This document shows positions 33,687-42,371 of a stretch of 64,000 nucleotides of DNA, piece after piece. Made by a program: the position numbers and the translations under genes. Each line of letters starts with the position of its first letter. Within the stretch, counting starts at the first letter, position 1. The DNA is from MED-G105 sp039025235 (lineage in GTDB: Bacteria; Pseudomonadota; Alphaproteobacteria; Caulobacterales; Parvularculaceae). The stretch covers positions 186,001 through 250,000 of the forward strand of contig JBCCOS010000003.1 of the NCBI GenBank assembly GCA_039025235.1, in the 5' to 3' direction. The notes under the pieces are model-generated. The model was not told the DNA's origin and did not search any database. It worked only from the letters and a program-made list of their open reading frames with translations.

Positions 33687-34829
33687 ATGTCCAGTGTTAG
33701 ACGGCTCGCGCGCGCACGCGACGGCACTAACCCCGTTGTGGCGGTGCCCTCTTTGGTGGATCAAGTCAAGGATCAAACAAGGATAGCCGCAAAACGGACA
33801 GTGTACGGTGTAAATCAGCTAGCACGTATTGGCTGGTACACGAGCCACTATGCCGCTAGTCGCCGAAAAATGGGTCCAGCAACAGAACCTGGAAAAGCGC
33901 CTGATGTGAGCGCATTTTCACCCTTAGATCGGGCCCGTCTAACAGCATCGTATAGAGAGCTACTGGTGCGCGATTGGCAGCATGTGAGGGATGGTATTTA
34001 TAAGCTACCGGCTGAGTTTAATGATGCCCCATCTTTAAAAGATCTCTGGCGGAAAAGCCGTGATTACCTGTTAGATACCGAGCGTGTCGCGCAACGCAAA
34101 TATAAAAGGGCGCATTCAGAGGTATTGACGACAACGATGTCATCATCCTTTCCACGCTATTACCTGCAGAATTTCCATTTTCAATCGGACGGTTGGCTCA
34201 CGCAACATTCGGCAGCGCGCTACGATATGCAGGTGGAAACGCTTTTTACAGGCGCTGCTATGGCCATGCGGCGCCAAGCTTTGCCTCATATTGCTGACGC
34301 AATTGGCAATCGAAACCCGGTGAATATCCGATTGATCGATGTTGCTTGTGGCACAGGCTGTTTTCTGCGGGAAGTTTTGCACAACTGGCCAAAGCTAAAT
34401 GCCACAGCTTTGGATCTTTCTCCAGCCTATATCGAAAAGGCGCGTACAGTTCTAGGGAAATATCCGCATATTGAATATCGTCGGGCGCCAGCCGAGGAGA
34501 CAGGGTTGGCTGATGCTCATTTCGATATTATTTCGTGCGTCTATCTGTTTCATGAATTGCCCCCCAAGGTGCGCCGTGCCGTTGCCGCTGAGATGGGCCG
34601 TATCGTGAAGCCGGGCGGCGTCGTTGTTCTCACCGATACTTTGCAGTATGGTGATGAACCTGGTTTAGACGGGCTTTTAGAGGCCTTTCCGAAAGCTTTT
34701 CATGAACCCTATTACGATAGCTATTGCCGTGAGACCTTAAGAGAAATTTTTGCCGATGCTGGTTTCGAAAAGCGGGCTGAGACGACTGGTTTTCTGACAA
34801 AATCGACGGTTTTTATACGGAATTGCTAA
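33687..34829 (+). CDS. Class I SAM-dependent methyltransferase
   Basis: 380 residues with GGAGG 9 nt before the ATG. The N-terminal about 190 residues are helical and not recognised (PLDRARLTASYRELLVRDW). The SAM domain begins at LIDVACGTGCFLREV (about 214-228), followed by ALDLSPAYIEKAR, EYRRAPAEETGL, FDIISCVYLFHELP and KPGGVVVLTDTLQYGDEP. The pattern resembles ubiquinone/menaquinone-type C-methyltransferases, but the substrate is unknown. It follows the RumA-like gene by 32 bp in the same direction. Confidence 0.82.
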   Translation: MSSVRRLARARDGTNPVVAVPSLVDQVKDQTRIAAKRTVYGVNQLARIGWYTSHYAASRRKMGPATEPGKAPDVSAFSPLDRARLTASYRELLVRDWQHVRDGIYKLPAEFNDAPSLKDLWRKSRDYLLDTERVAQRKYKRAHSEVLTTTMSSSFPRYYLQNFHFQSDGWLTQHSAARYDMQVETLFTGAAMAMRRQALPHIADAIGNRNPVNIRLIDVACGTGCFLREVLHNWPKLNATALDLSPAYIEKARTVLGKYPHIEYRRAPAEETGLADAHFDIISCVYLFHELPPKVRRAVAAEMGRIVKPGGVVVLTDTLQYGDEPGLDGLLEAFPKAFHEPYYDSYCRETLREIFADAGFEKRAETTGFLTKSTVFIRNC

Positions 34830-34849
34830 TAAAGAAGGCGACTGTTTGC

Positions 34850-34942
34850 CTTAAGCGTCGACACTTCAAGTCTTTGTTTTTACGCATTTTCGCCAATACC
34901 CAACCGGGAGGCCAACTGCGCACAATTGCCTGCAAACGCTTT
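34850..34942. repeat. Degenerate dispersed repeat between methyltransferase and aroC
   Basis: Starts aagcgtcgacacttcaagtc and continues ttttacgcattttcgccaat and tgcaaacgcttt. It is recognisable as a drifted forward copy in a gap between convergent genes. Confidence 0.45.
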
Positions 34943-34953
34943 AATAATGACGG

Positions 34954-36051
34954 TTACCCGATTTGCCCACGGTGCCGCAGGGCGTGGTCGAGGATGATGC
35001 AAGCGGCCATCGCCGTTGCGACCGGAACCGCCCGGATTCCGACGCACGGGTCGTGTCTTCCGCGGGTCTGAATGTCTGTTTCTTCCCCGTCTTTTGTCAC
35101 AGTGCGGCGGGGCTTTGAAATCGACGATGTCGGTTTAACCGCGAAACGCGCGATGATCGGTTGACCCGTTGAAATACCGCCCAAGATGCCACCGGCTTTA
35201 TTCGACAAAAAGACAGGCTTGCCGTTTTCCATACGGATCTCATCGGCATTCTCTTCGCCGCTTAAGGTCGCTGCGGCCAGGCCTTCTCCAATCTCGACGC
35301 CTTTGACAGCATTAATGGACATCAGTGCGGCGGCGAGGTCGGTATCTAGTTTTCCGTATACGGGTGCGCCAAGACCAGCAGGAACGCCTGATATTTCCAA
35401 TTCGATAATCGCCCCAAGGGAGGATCCGTCTTTGCGTGCTTGCATCAGGATTTGTTCCCATGACTTTGCCGCATCCGGGTCAGCGCACCAAAATGGGTTC
35501 TCTTCAATTTCGGACCAATCGAATTTATCACGGTCTATAACGTGCGGGCCCATTTGAATGAGGCTGGCGCGGATTTGGATCGTATCGTAAAGCCGCTCCA
35601 GGACTTTTGTTGCAACAGCGCCAGCGGCAACCCGAGCAGCTGTTTCTCGCGCTGAGGATCTCCCGCCGCCTCTATAGTCTCGCACGCCGTATTTCGCATG
35701 ATAGGTAAAATCCGCATGGCCCGGACGAAACTTATCGCGGATATCGGTGTAGTCTTTGGAACGTTGATCGACATTTTCAATCATCAAGCAAATTGGCGTA
35801 CCCGTCGTTACAGGACCATCGGTTCGTTCGTCTTCGAAAATACCAGAAAGTATTTTGACCGCGTCGGGTTCTTTTCGTTGTGTGACAAATTTCGATCCAC
35901 CGGGCTTGCGCTTATCAAGGGCTGCTTGGATGTCTCCAGGTTCCAGTCGAATGCCTGGCGGGCAGCCGTCAATGACGCATCCAAGGGCTGGCCCATGGCT
36001 TTCACCCCAAGTTGTGACTCGGAACAAATGGCCAAAACTGTTATGCGACAT
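34954..36051 (-). CDS. aroC: Chorismate synthase
   Basis: 365 residues from the ATG at 36051 (MSHNSFGHLFRVTTWGESHG), the family start; the open frame extends ten codons further. Uses reduced FMN to convert EPSP to chorismate, the last shikimate-pathway step. Marks: GESHGPALGCVIDGCPPG (about 17-34), the central YRGGGRSSARETAARVAAGA (about 125-145), and QTRGRHDPCVGIRAVPVATAMA near the end. pheA in this window uses its product. The upstream region holds two strong inverted repeats. Confidence 0.97.
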   Translation of the reverse strand: MSHNSFGHLFRVTTWGESHGPALGCVIDGCPPGIRLEPGDIQAALDKRKPGGSKFVTQRKEPDAVKILSGIFEDERTDGPVTTGTPICLMIENVDQRSKDYTDIRDKFRPGHADFTYHAKYGVRDYRGGGRSSARETAARVAAGAVATKVLERLYDTIQIRASLIQMGPHVIDRDKFDWSEIEENPFWCADPDAAKSWEQILMQARKDGSSLGAIIELEISGVPAGLGAPVYGKLDTDLAAALMSINAVKGVEIGEGLAAATLSGEENADEIRMENGKPVFLSNKAGGILGGISTGQPIIARFAVKPTSSISKPRRTVTKDGEETDIQTRGRHDPCVGIRAVPVATAMAACIILDHALRHRGQIG

Positions 36052-36100
36052 TTGATGAACTCTCTGATTTATCAACCACACGACCCTCTTTTGTTAAGGC

Positions 36101-36143
36101 CTAGAGCCGTTTGCATTCAAGCTGATTCAGAAAACGGCTCTAG
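36101..36143. repeat. Inverted repeat with 12-bp arms
   Basis: ctagagccgttt (36101-36112) and aaacggctctag (36132-36143) are perfect inverted copies around 19 nt. There is no U-run, so it is more like a palindromic intergenic element than a terminator. Confidence 0.85.
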
Positions 36144-36153
36144 AGTCTCCTTG

Positions 36154-36205
36154 GAGCCTGTTGCGAACCGCAAAACCGGTGATCCACTTTTGCTGCAACA
36201 GGCTC
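36154..36205. repeat. Inverted repeat with 11-bp arms, rhizobial-like core
   Basis: gagcctgttgc (36154-36164) pairs with gcaacaggctc (36195-36205). The loop contains gcaaaaccggtgatccactt, close in sequence to the core of palindromic repeats known from Rhizobiales genomes. It lies between the divergent aroC and pdxH genes. Confidence 0.8.
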
Positions 36206-36368
36206 TAGTTGTTCTTTAATGACATCGAGCCGTCTTGCCAAATCATGTGCGCAATGGTGTTGGTCTTCCATTCCATCGGGGGCAGCGGTTCGCGCTTGCA
36301 TATTGGGCGGTGCGCGCCCAATTGAAAACATGGTTAAGACTTTTTGATCAGTAAGGGAGCGATCATCC

Positions 36369-37025
36369 ATGACCGAGGAAGCAATCATTCCGGAAACGCC
36401 GTCCGACGAATTCTACAGTGCTGATGAGGACCAGGGACACGTTTTTACCGACGATGATCCTTTTGTACTTTTTCGCGAGTGGTTGCTGCTCGCAAATGAC
36501 CGTGAAATCAATGATCCGAACGCCATGTCACTCGCCACGGTCGATGCATCTGGCCTTCCAGATGTTCGGATTGTGCTAATGAAGGATTTGAATGATCGAG
36601 GCGTCAGCTTTTTTACAAATATGACGAGCGCCAAGGGCCGACAGATCGATGCGAACAATTGGGGCGCTCTTTCATTCCATTGGAAATCCATTCGTCGGCA
36701 GGTTCGCTTTCGTGGAGAGATAGAACAAGTAACAGCATCAGAAGCGGACGCTTATTTTGCGAAACGCGCCCGGGGCACGCAAATTGGGGCATGGGCTTCT
36801 GATCAATCCAATGTTCTGTCAAGCCCCGATGCCCTCCAACGCTCGGTTGACGAATGTGAACGGCGTTTTGAGGGCAAGCCCGTCCCACGACCCGGTCATT
36901 GGACAGGGTATAGACTAATCCCAACCGAGATAGAGTTTTGGGTCAATAGACCCTATCGTCTTCATCACAGAAAAAAGTTTGTTCGTACCAACAATAATTG
37001 GGAAGCCCAGTGGCTGTCTCCGTAA
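36369..37025 (+). CDS. pdxH: Pyridoxamine 5'-phosphate oxidase
   Basis: 218 residues with GGGAG 9 nt before the ATG. FMN oxidase forming pyridoxal 5'-phosphate. Marks: PNAMSLATVDASGLPDVRIVLMK, FFTNMTSAKGRQI, ALSFHWKSIRRQVRFRG, and the C-terminal signature WTGYRLIPTEIEFW with RLHHRKKF and the conserved end NWEAQWLSP. An acidic N-terminal extension (about 1-30) is longer than in E. coli. Convergent with the MBL gene; only 18 bp separate them. Confidence 0.95.
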   Translation: MTEEAIIPETPSDEFYSADEDQGHVFTDDDPFVLFREWLLLANDREINDPNAMSLATVDASGLPDVRIVLMKDLNDRGVSFFTNMTSAKGRQIDANNWGALSFHWKSIRRQVRFRGEIEQVTASEADAYFAKRARGTQIGAWASDQSNVLSSPDALQRSVDECERRFEGKPVPRPGHWTGYRLIPTEIEFWVNRPYRLHHRKKFVRTNNNWEAQWLSP

Positions 37026-37043
37026 TTGGGTTTCGGCGTCCAG

Positions 37044-37991
37044 TTACTGATTATGCGTCAAACGCACATTGTGTTCTTTCTGAGCGGCCAATGTGAATGT
37101 TGTTTCCAATCCAAGTTCGCCATTGGCGGTTACGCTCCCTATTTCGACTAGCCGTATGAGATGCGCTAGAACATTAAGAGCCGCTGCGCCGTGTAGGATC
37201 GGATTTACACCAGCATACATGATCGGCACCATATCCATGATGCGGGACTTGCCTTGTGCCAATTGATCGAGGATTTGCCCATCGCGGATATGGCGATGGG
37301 CTCTCACCGCCCGAACAAATCGGTGCGGTTCTTCGATCGGCGCACCATGGGTGGGGTAATAACGCTGTTCATCACGCTGAAGGATTTTTTCAAGGCTCGA
37401 TAAATAGTCAGCCATGTTTCCATGGGGAGGCGCAATTACGCTCGTTGCCCAACCCATTATGTGATCACCGGAAAAAAGTGCCTTTTCTTCTTTAAGGGAA
37501 AAGCATAGGTGATTTGAGAGATGTCCGGGTGTGTGTATGGCTTCTAAAGACCAATCACCCCCAAAAACAATGTCACCATCTTTCAGTAATTCATCGGGTT
37601 GAAACCTATAGTCGCCGCCCTCATCGAGCGCGGGAGCATCATCGTCGGCGTTATCGGCTGGGTGTCCGCCAAAGCCGTAAATAGGGGCGCTAACGCATTT
37701 TGCGAACGCCCTCGCACCGCCACAGTGATCCGCATGCGTATGGGTGATGAAAATATGAGAAACCTTACTATCCCCAATAGCGCGCTCCAATGCATTAAGA
37801 TGGTCGCGATCGTCGGGCCCCGGATCAATGACGGCGATGGCACTATTTTGTTTGCCTATAAGATAAACGCCCGTCCCCGTATAGGTAAACGGTCCGCCAT
37901 TTCCCGCGATCACACGGCGCACAAGGGGGGATAGTTGGTCAGGGACGCCAACGTCAAAGTCTAGGTCTTTTACGAAGGGGATTTCAGTCAT
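37044..37991 (-). CDS. MBL-fold metallo-hydrolase
   Basis: 315 residues. The zinc motif THADHCGG (about residue 84), AIHTPGHLSNHLCF with the next His (about 156), SGDHIMGWA with the bridging Asp and YPTHG towards the C-terminus follow the metallo-beta-lactamase order. The C-terminal part (IEEPHRFVRAVRAHRHIRDGQIL) resembles the LACTB2-type winged-helix region of beta-lactamase-like protein 2 homologues. Substrate unknown. No clear ribosome site precedes the ATG. Confidence 0.87.
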   Translation of the reverse strand: MTEIPFVKDLDFDVGVPDQLSPLVRRVIAGNGGPFTYTGTGVYLIGKQNSAIAVIDPGPDDRDHLNALERAIGDSKVSHIFITHTHADHCGGARAFAKCVSAPIYGFGGHPADNADDDAPALDEGGDYRFQPDELLKDGDIVFGGDWSLEAIHTPGHLSNHLCFSLKEEKALFSGDHIMGWATSVIAPPHGNMADYLSSLEKILQRDEQRYYPTHGAPIEEPHRFVRAVRAHRHIRDGQILDQLAQGKSRIMDMVPIMYAGVNPILHGAAALNVLAHLIRLVEIGSVTANGELGLETTFTLAAQKEHNVRLTHNQ

Positions 37992-38100
37992 GATGTGATT
38001 ATTTAAGATATAATATCGATTTCAGTTAGAGTATAATAAATTGCCAATGGTCGGCGTTGGATGAACTCCATGTCTACCATTTAAGTTGCAAAAGCGCGCG

Positions 38101-39042
38101 TCATGCCACCGAACGATTACTCTCCAACCGTTCATCAATTAAGGCTGCAAAAGCGTCTGCAAGGCCCTGCATGGCCTTTAATTTGAGTTTGCTGTTGAGC
38201 ACGGCGGGTGGGCCCATATCTGTTTTGTTCGCATCGACAATATAAATTTGACCATCGTGACGATCGCGCAAAACGTCAAGGCCACCAAACTCCAAGCGAA
38301 GGCCTTTAGCAAAGGCTTTAATTTTTGTCTGCTCATCTTTGCTCAGCATGGTGTCGGGGTCGACGAATGCCACGCGATGGTTTTCATTGGAAAACCGAAG
38401 ATCGCGTTGTCGGCATTTGAGGTAAACAAATGGAATGCGTCCGCCGACGATTGGTGTGCGAATGTCTATAAATTCTGATCCATCAAACGTGTTATCAATC
38501 AGCTTCTGGTAGACGCGGTCCGATCGAGGCGTGTCTATCGGACACTGCACGATTACGCCATCATGTTTGCCATTGCCCTCGGATTTCTCAACGGCAAGCC
38601 CCATATATTTCCTTGGATCAATTTTTAATCCGTATCCAAAAGTTTCCTCAAATATCCGCGTTACAACACTCTTTCGGATATCGTGACAACCAATGTTAAA
38701 GGTCGGTTTGTGTGTTGGTGAACGCCTGGGAGCGGTTAGAAATTCGGTGTCTTCAAAATAGAAATGCAAATCTGCCGCTTCGTGATCATCAACAATCTTG
38801 ACATCAGCGAGCTGACATACGGGCCAAATTGCATAGTAAGAGCGTGGTTTTTTTGGAAAAAACGAAATCCGCGCCCGAGGTTCGCGGCCGCGTAAAACAC
38901 GGGATGCCCGAACCCCTTGAACGAGACCAACAAAGCTCGCAATTCGAAAAGCATCTTTTGCAAAATCGCCATTTAACGGAATATGAGCGCCTGTTTCTTT
39001 GGCAATTAGCTGAGAGCCAGAAATTTCAAAGTCATCAAACAT
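38101..39042 (-). CDS. ATP-grasp-like protein of unknown function
   Basis: 313 residues, no signal peptide. The C-terminal part reads KGLRLEFGGLDVLRD, then GQIYIVDANKTDMGPP, which is the usual end of an ATP-grasp fold (Asp and Asn metal ligands). The middle has RIPFVYLKCRQRDLRF, where a lysine and arginine may contact nucleotide. The N-terminal part (RISFFPKKPRSYYAIWPVC) is not recognised. No peptide, polysaccharide or cofactor gene is adjacent to suggest a substrate. The ATP-grasp call is from motif shape only. Confidence 0.55.
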   Translation of the reverse strand: MFDDFEISGSQLIAKETGAHIPLNGDFAKDAFRIASFVGLVQGVRASRVLRGREPRARISFFPKKPRSYYAIWPVCQLADVKIVDDHEAADLHFYFEDTEFLTAPRRSPTHKPTFNIGCHDIRKSVVTRIFEETFGYGLKIDPRKYMGLAVEKSEGNGKHDGVIVQCPIDTPRSDRVYQKLIDNTFDGSEFIDIRTPIVGGRIPFVYLKCRQRDLRFSNENHRVAFVDPDTMLSKDEQTKIKAFAKGLRLEFGGLDVLRDRHDGQIYIVDANKTDMGPPAVLNSKLKLKAMQGLADAFAALIDERLESNRSVA

Positions 39043-39370
39043 GGTTTGCTACTATCATAACCTAAATCGCCTGCAACATGGTCGATCCCGAAGGTCAATC
39101 CTTGGCAATTTCCTATTTCTGCACATGAAATACTGATTTGAGAAATAAACTTCGCGCGATGGGTTTGTGAAGCGGTATTTTCTTCTCGTTTCGCGTTTTA
39201 TAGCGGCGCAACGTCAAAAGGAATCAAAGCGCCGCTGTCAGCCTTTGTTTTTGCGCGTTTGCAACACATGATCGCCGAGCGCCGCGCAACGATCGGGGGT
39301 AAGCGTAATTTTTGTGTCGGTGGATTAGCAAAACGCGGTTAACGGCCTGGCGCTTGCGCCTACACGTTCC
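39043..39370. other. Gap with drifted repeat between divergent genes
   Basis: 328 bp. Around 39205-39275 it carries ggcgcaacgtcaaaaggaat and gcctttgtttttgcgcgttt, a degenerate relative of the dispersed repeat. Nothing else is recognised. Promoters of both flanking genes should lie here. Confidence 0.35.
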
Positions 39371-39823
39371 ATGTGTGTCAGGCAGAAACAAAGCAACACG
39401 ATACGGCAATCCGTTCTTACAAGCGATGCCCGTGTCAGAACGAACTCTATTTCTCGCGCTTTCCTCGCGCTGTTAACGATTTTAGGGCTTCTATTGTCGT
39501 CGCAAGTTGCCCACGCGTCGGGCATTGATCCAAAAAAAGATTCTGGTGCTGCAGTTGACCTCAAAGGTACCGCTGGAAGCGTTGCTCTTGGCGATGCAAA
39601 GGACGGCGTTGCGGACCAAGCATTTGTTTTGGCGCCACCCAATTATGCGTTTGTTGTTGCCAAGGAAACCGGCAGTTTTCTTGATTGTGGTGACGATGCT
39701 GAAATACGAACCACCGATGATTTCGGACGCGACGCCGCTCCGCTTGCTTGTTCAGTAACCTTAACAGAAACGATTGTGATTCCTGCCGCGTCGGAGAGTG
39801 CGAGATTAACGATCCATTATTAG
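39371..39823 (+). CDS. Hypothetical exported protein
   Basis: 150 residues, not recognised. After a charged stretch of about 28 residues comes a hydrophobic segment (ISRAFLALLTILGLLLSSQVAHA) that would be cleaved after AHA, giving a mature protein of about 100 residues with two cysteines (FLDCGDD and APLACSV) that could form a disulfide in the periplasm. The long N-terminal region suggests that the real start may lie further in, but no ATG is there. No neighbour suggests a function. Confidence 0.55.
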   Translation: MCVRQKQSNTIRQSVLTSDARVRTNSISRAFLALLTILGLLLSSQVAHASGIDPKKDSGAAVDLKGTAGSVALGDAKDGVADQAFVLAPPNYAFVVAKETGSFLDCGDDAEIRTTDDFGRDAAPLACSVTLTETIVIPAASESARLTIHY

Positions 39824-39890
39824 ACTTTGATATCAATCTCGGGACTTTTATCTAACGCGAGGCACGCCCGCCATCTAACCGAGAGTTGCT

Positions 39891-40325
39891 TTAATCGTTA
39901 CTTGCTGCTTCGAGGAGCGCACGGTGGCCTTCCAAATTATAGCCAGCCGCCGCCGCTTCAGAAATCAGCGCTGATATATCGTCGCCATTTCGCGCTTTTG
40001 CCATTGCCCGTAAAATGGTTGAGCGCGTGCCAGAACGGCAAAACGCAAGTATTTTGCCGTTTGTTTCGGAAACGGCAGCATCAAAAACATCAAGGTCACG
40101 CTCCGAAACGCCTGCTGGCCCTACAGGCACAGACACATATGAAACACCCGCCTCTTTTGCTGCGGCTTCAATGTCAGCGCCAAGCGGTTGTCCAGGTTCC
40201 TCATGATCGGGGCGATTGTTGATAATAAGGGTGATGCCATTGGCCTTCGCAACGCCGACATCCTCGACGGTGATTTGCGGTGCTACAAAAAAACTATCGG
40301 TGATTGAAATGAAGGACGTTGTCAT
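39891..40325 (-). CDS. DUF442/TIGR01244 family phosphatase-like protein
   Basis: 144 residues. The signature loop FCRSGTRST (Cys-x5-Arg, about residue 94) is that of the dual-specificity phosphatase or sulfur-transferase-like Blh domain family. FFVAPQITVEDVGVAKANGITLIINNRPD at the start is typical of DUF442. Members are free-standing or fused to MBL domains and are linked to sulfide metabolism in some bacteria; the role here is not shown. Convergent with the upstream exported-protein gene. Confidence 0.85.
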   Translation of the reverse strand: MTTSFISITDSFFVAPQITVEDVGVAKANGITLIINNRPDHEEPGQPLGADIEAAAKEAGVSYVSVPVGPAGVSERDLDVFDAAVSETNGKILAFCRSGTRSTILRAMAKARNGDDISALISEAAAAGYNLEGHRALLEAASND

Positions 40326-41057
40326 TCTGTGATCTTCCGGTTCACTTTGCTGATGGCGCCATTTATCTGCATTACCCGTTTATACTGTGCGGCGCCATTC
40401 ATGTCTGGGCCGCTTTATGACTGATCAGTGCCTGTTCATCAATCGTGCACCTGTGACGCTATTTCAAAAGCGTTGGTCAATCGCTCGTTTGTGATGAATG
40501 GGGCAACGCGCAAGGCGGTTTTCAGCTGGAAGAGCAGGCGATATGGCGGTGAACTTACGTTCCGTTTCGTCGACTTCATCAAATAATGTTAAGTGTCTTG
40601 ATGGCGCTTTTTGCAAGTTCCGGTCTGCTACTCGGGTCTGGAGAGAGGCAAAAAATCAGCCCGGCCAGAGCCGCCAGGCCGATAACGGTCGTGGCAGGGC
40701 GCGCCGCCGACCTTCTCTTAACACGTTCTGAATGAGAACGGTGATCAGAAGGGGAAATGTCGTTACTCACGGGACTTGGCAAACTCTTCATAGTATTTTG
40801 GATGCTCAACATGGTTAGAGTAGACACCACAAGATTTTCACTCTGAACTCACGCAGCCTATATCCAAAATTCGCGATGCGATGTCTTGTCGGCTTCAAAC
40901 GCGGCCGGAATTTCAAGGATTCATCAAAGCTTTTCAGAAATCGGCAAGCGGAATAGCGATTACCGAGGATCATATATCTCAATCTAAAGATAATATGTTG
41001 ATTGCTTCGTTTTTCAGATCAGGGAGTGGTGGCCGATTGGCCAAAGCTTTATGAGCT
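40326..41057. other. Long gap with at most one small gene
   Basis: 732 bp between two minus-strand genes. Apart from the small ORF at 40579-40791, no coding frame, repeat copy or terminator is convincing. It is less repeat-rich than most gaps of this size in the window. Confidence 0.4.
40579..40791 (-). CDS. Possible small single-pass membrane protein
   Basis: 70 codons from the ATG at 40791. A polar, basic N-terminus (HSERVKRRSAARP) precedes one hydrophobic segment (ATTVIGLAALAGLIFCL, about 33-49) and a short polar tail, a positive-inside arrangement. No ribosome site and no family match. It could be chance. Confidence 0.3.
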   Translation of the reverse strand: MKSLPSPVSNDISPSDHRSHSERVKRRSAARPATTVIGLAALAGLIFCLSPDPSSRPELAKSAIKTLNII

Positions 41058-42113
41058 TTATGGGCTGCTTGGCCCGTTTAGCGCGCTTTTTCTAAATTCA
41101 GTCGGTGTCATCTCGGTTTCAGATTTGAACGCGCGATTAAACGGACCAATGGATCCATATCCCAGATCGAGAGCGATTTGCGTGATTTGGCGACGGGCTT
41201 GTGCTGGATCGCTCAAAATTTCTTTGGCTTCGGCGAGCCGGTAGGAATTCAAAAAAGCGTTGAAGTTTCGGAATCCGAGTTCCTGATTTATAATCCATCG
41301 AAGTCGATGTTCCGGCAAGGCAACCATTTCAGCAAGGACGCCAATCGTTAAACCCTCACGCCGATAGGTGCCATCTGCCATAAACTCCTTCAAATGCGTC
41401 AGTGACGCTGAATTTTCTGATGTGGGTTGTGCCTGTGCCGTCGCATTTGAGGGCGTTTTTGTTTGTTTAAGAACGGTAACGGGAGGGATTATCCAGATTG
41501 CCATCCCCATTGTCATCGAGAATATCGTTCCCGCCTGGATGAGGTTGAGTATTTCTCCCACCGACCGCGGGACGACCACCATAGTTTCAAATAGGGTGAT
41601 GACGATCCCAGTTACGCCAACAAGAACGGCTATCGCCAATCGAAAGGCCCTGCGTTGCTCCACTAGATCTTCATTGCGATGAACGAGTGCCAGCCATAAG
41701 ACATGGAGCAGCATCGGTAGGGTCGAACCAAATATTAGGATATTATGAAAGTATTCTCGAACGCCGGTTGGTTTCAAAAATAACATGTAGAAAGCAATAG
41801 TGAGCGCGCCCAAGGGGATGAAACGCCAGAGATACCATTTGAAGTCATCGTCAAAGAGCGCCGTGCAAAACCACCAGAAAAACACCGGTGTCAGCATTCC
41901 AAAATAGTGAAGAACCAAAATTATTGCGCCAGTTGCTTCCCATTGAAAATTCGCGGAGCTGATGGTGTAGGCGGCTGCAGAAAAAGAAAATAAAGCGCCA
42001 AGTCGCTCAACGCCAAATCCTTTTCCTGACCGAAAAAATAAAATGCTTAAGATCATCAAGACGCTTGCGGCGCCGCCGCGTGTGGCGGCTTCATTTAGAA
42101 CGGTTAAATTCAT
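41058..42113 (-). CDS. Membrane-bound AraC family transcriptional regulator
   Basis: 351 residues. The N-terminal about 220 residues contain six or seven hydrophobic segments (for example ASVLMILSILFF, IPLGALTIAFYMLFL, LAIAVLVGVTGIVITLF), then a Gln/Thr/Ser linker, then a C-terminal AraC DNA-binding domain with two helix-turn-helix units (LTIGVLAEMVALPEHRLRWII and ITQIALDLGYGSIGPFNRAF, ending MTPTEFRK). This build is that of an integral-membrane sensor that acts on DNA from the membrane. Signal and targets are unknown. Confidence 0.88.
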   Translation of the reverse strand: MNLTVLNEAATRGGAASVLMILSILFFRSGKGFGVERLGALFSFSAAAYTISSANFQWEATGAIILVLHYFGMLTPVFFWWFCTALFDDDFKWYLWRFIPLGALTIAFYMLFLKPTGVREYFHNILIFGSTLPMLLHVLWLALVHRNEDLVEQRRAFRLAIAVLVGVTGIVITLFETMVVVPRSVGEILNLIQAGTIFSMTMGMAIWIIPPVTVLKQTKTPSNATAQAQPTSENSASLTHLKEFMADGTYRREGLTIGVLAEMVALPEHRLRWIINQELGFRNFNAFLNSYRLAEAKEILSDPAQARRQITQIALDLGYGSIGPFNRAFKSETEMTPTEFRKSALNGPSSP

Positions 42114-42247
42114 TGCTGCAGCATCAAGTCTCGGGAACCATCAAGTGGGTTACTGATGAGGGATAGAAGTTCCTATGTCTCGGGTCTTTGTATTTGGCAA
42201 GTGGTGTACTACAACGCCGTCCCGCTTCCAATTGAAGTGGCGATGCT

Positions 42248-42349
42248 TAAAGCGCCTCCGTTTTATTTGGAATCAGAACGGCGCGTTAAGTTGCTTATTT
42301 TACGCATTTCCTTAACGCCAACCGCACACCCTTGGCTTGGAAATGCTTA
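42248..42349 (+). repeat. Dispersed double-hairpin repeat, forward copy
   Basis: taaagcgcctccgttttatt, then cagaacggcgcgttaagttg, then acgcatttccttaacgcca, then cttggcttggaaatgctta. It lies upstream of the AraC gene, between it and the end of the CoA-transferase gene. Confidence 0.85.
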
Positions 42350-42371
42350 AAAATAAAGTGCAGCGTGACTG

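Noticed and set aside
40498..40731. 77-codon plus-strand ORF
   Set aside because: Arg/Ser-rich product without any domain, overlapping the equally weak minus-strand small membrane ORF; no ribosome site.
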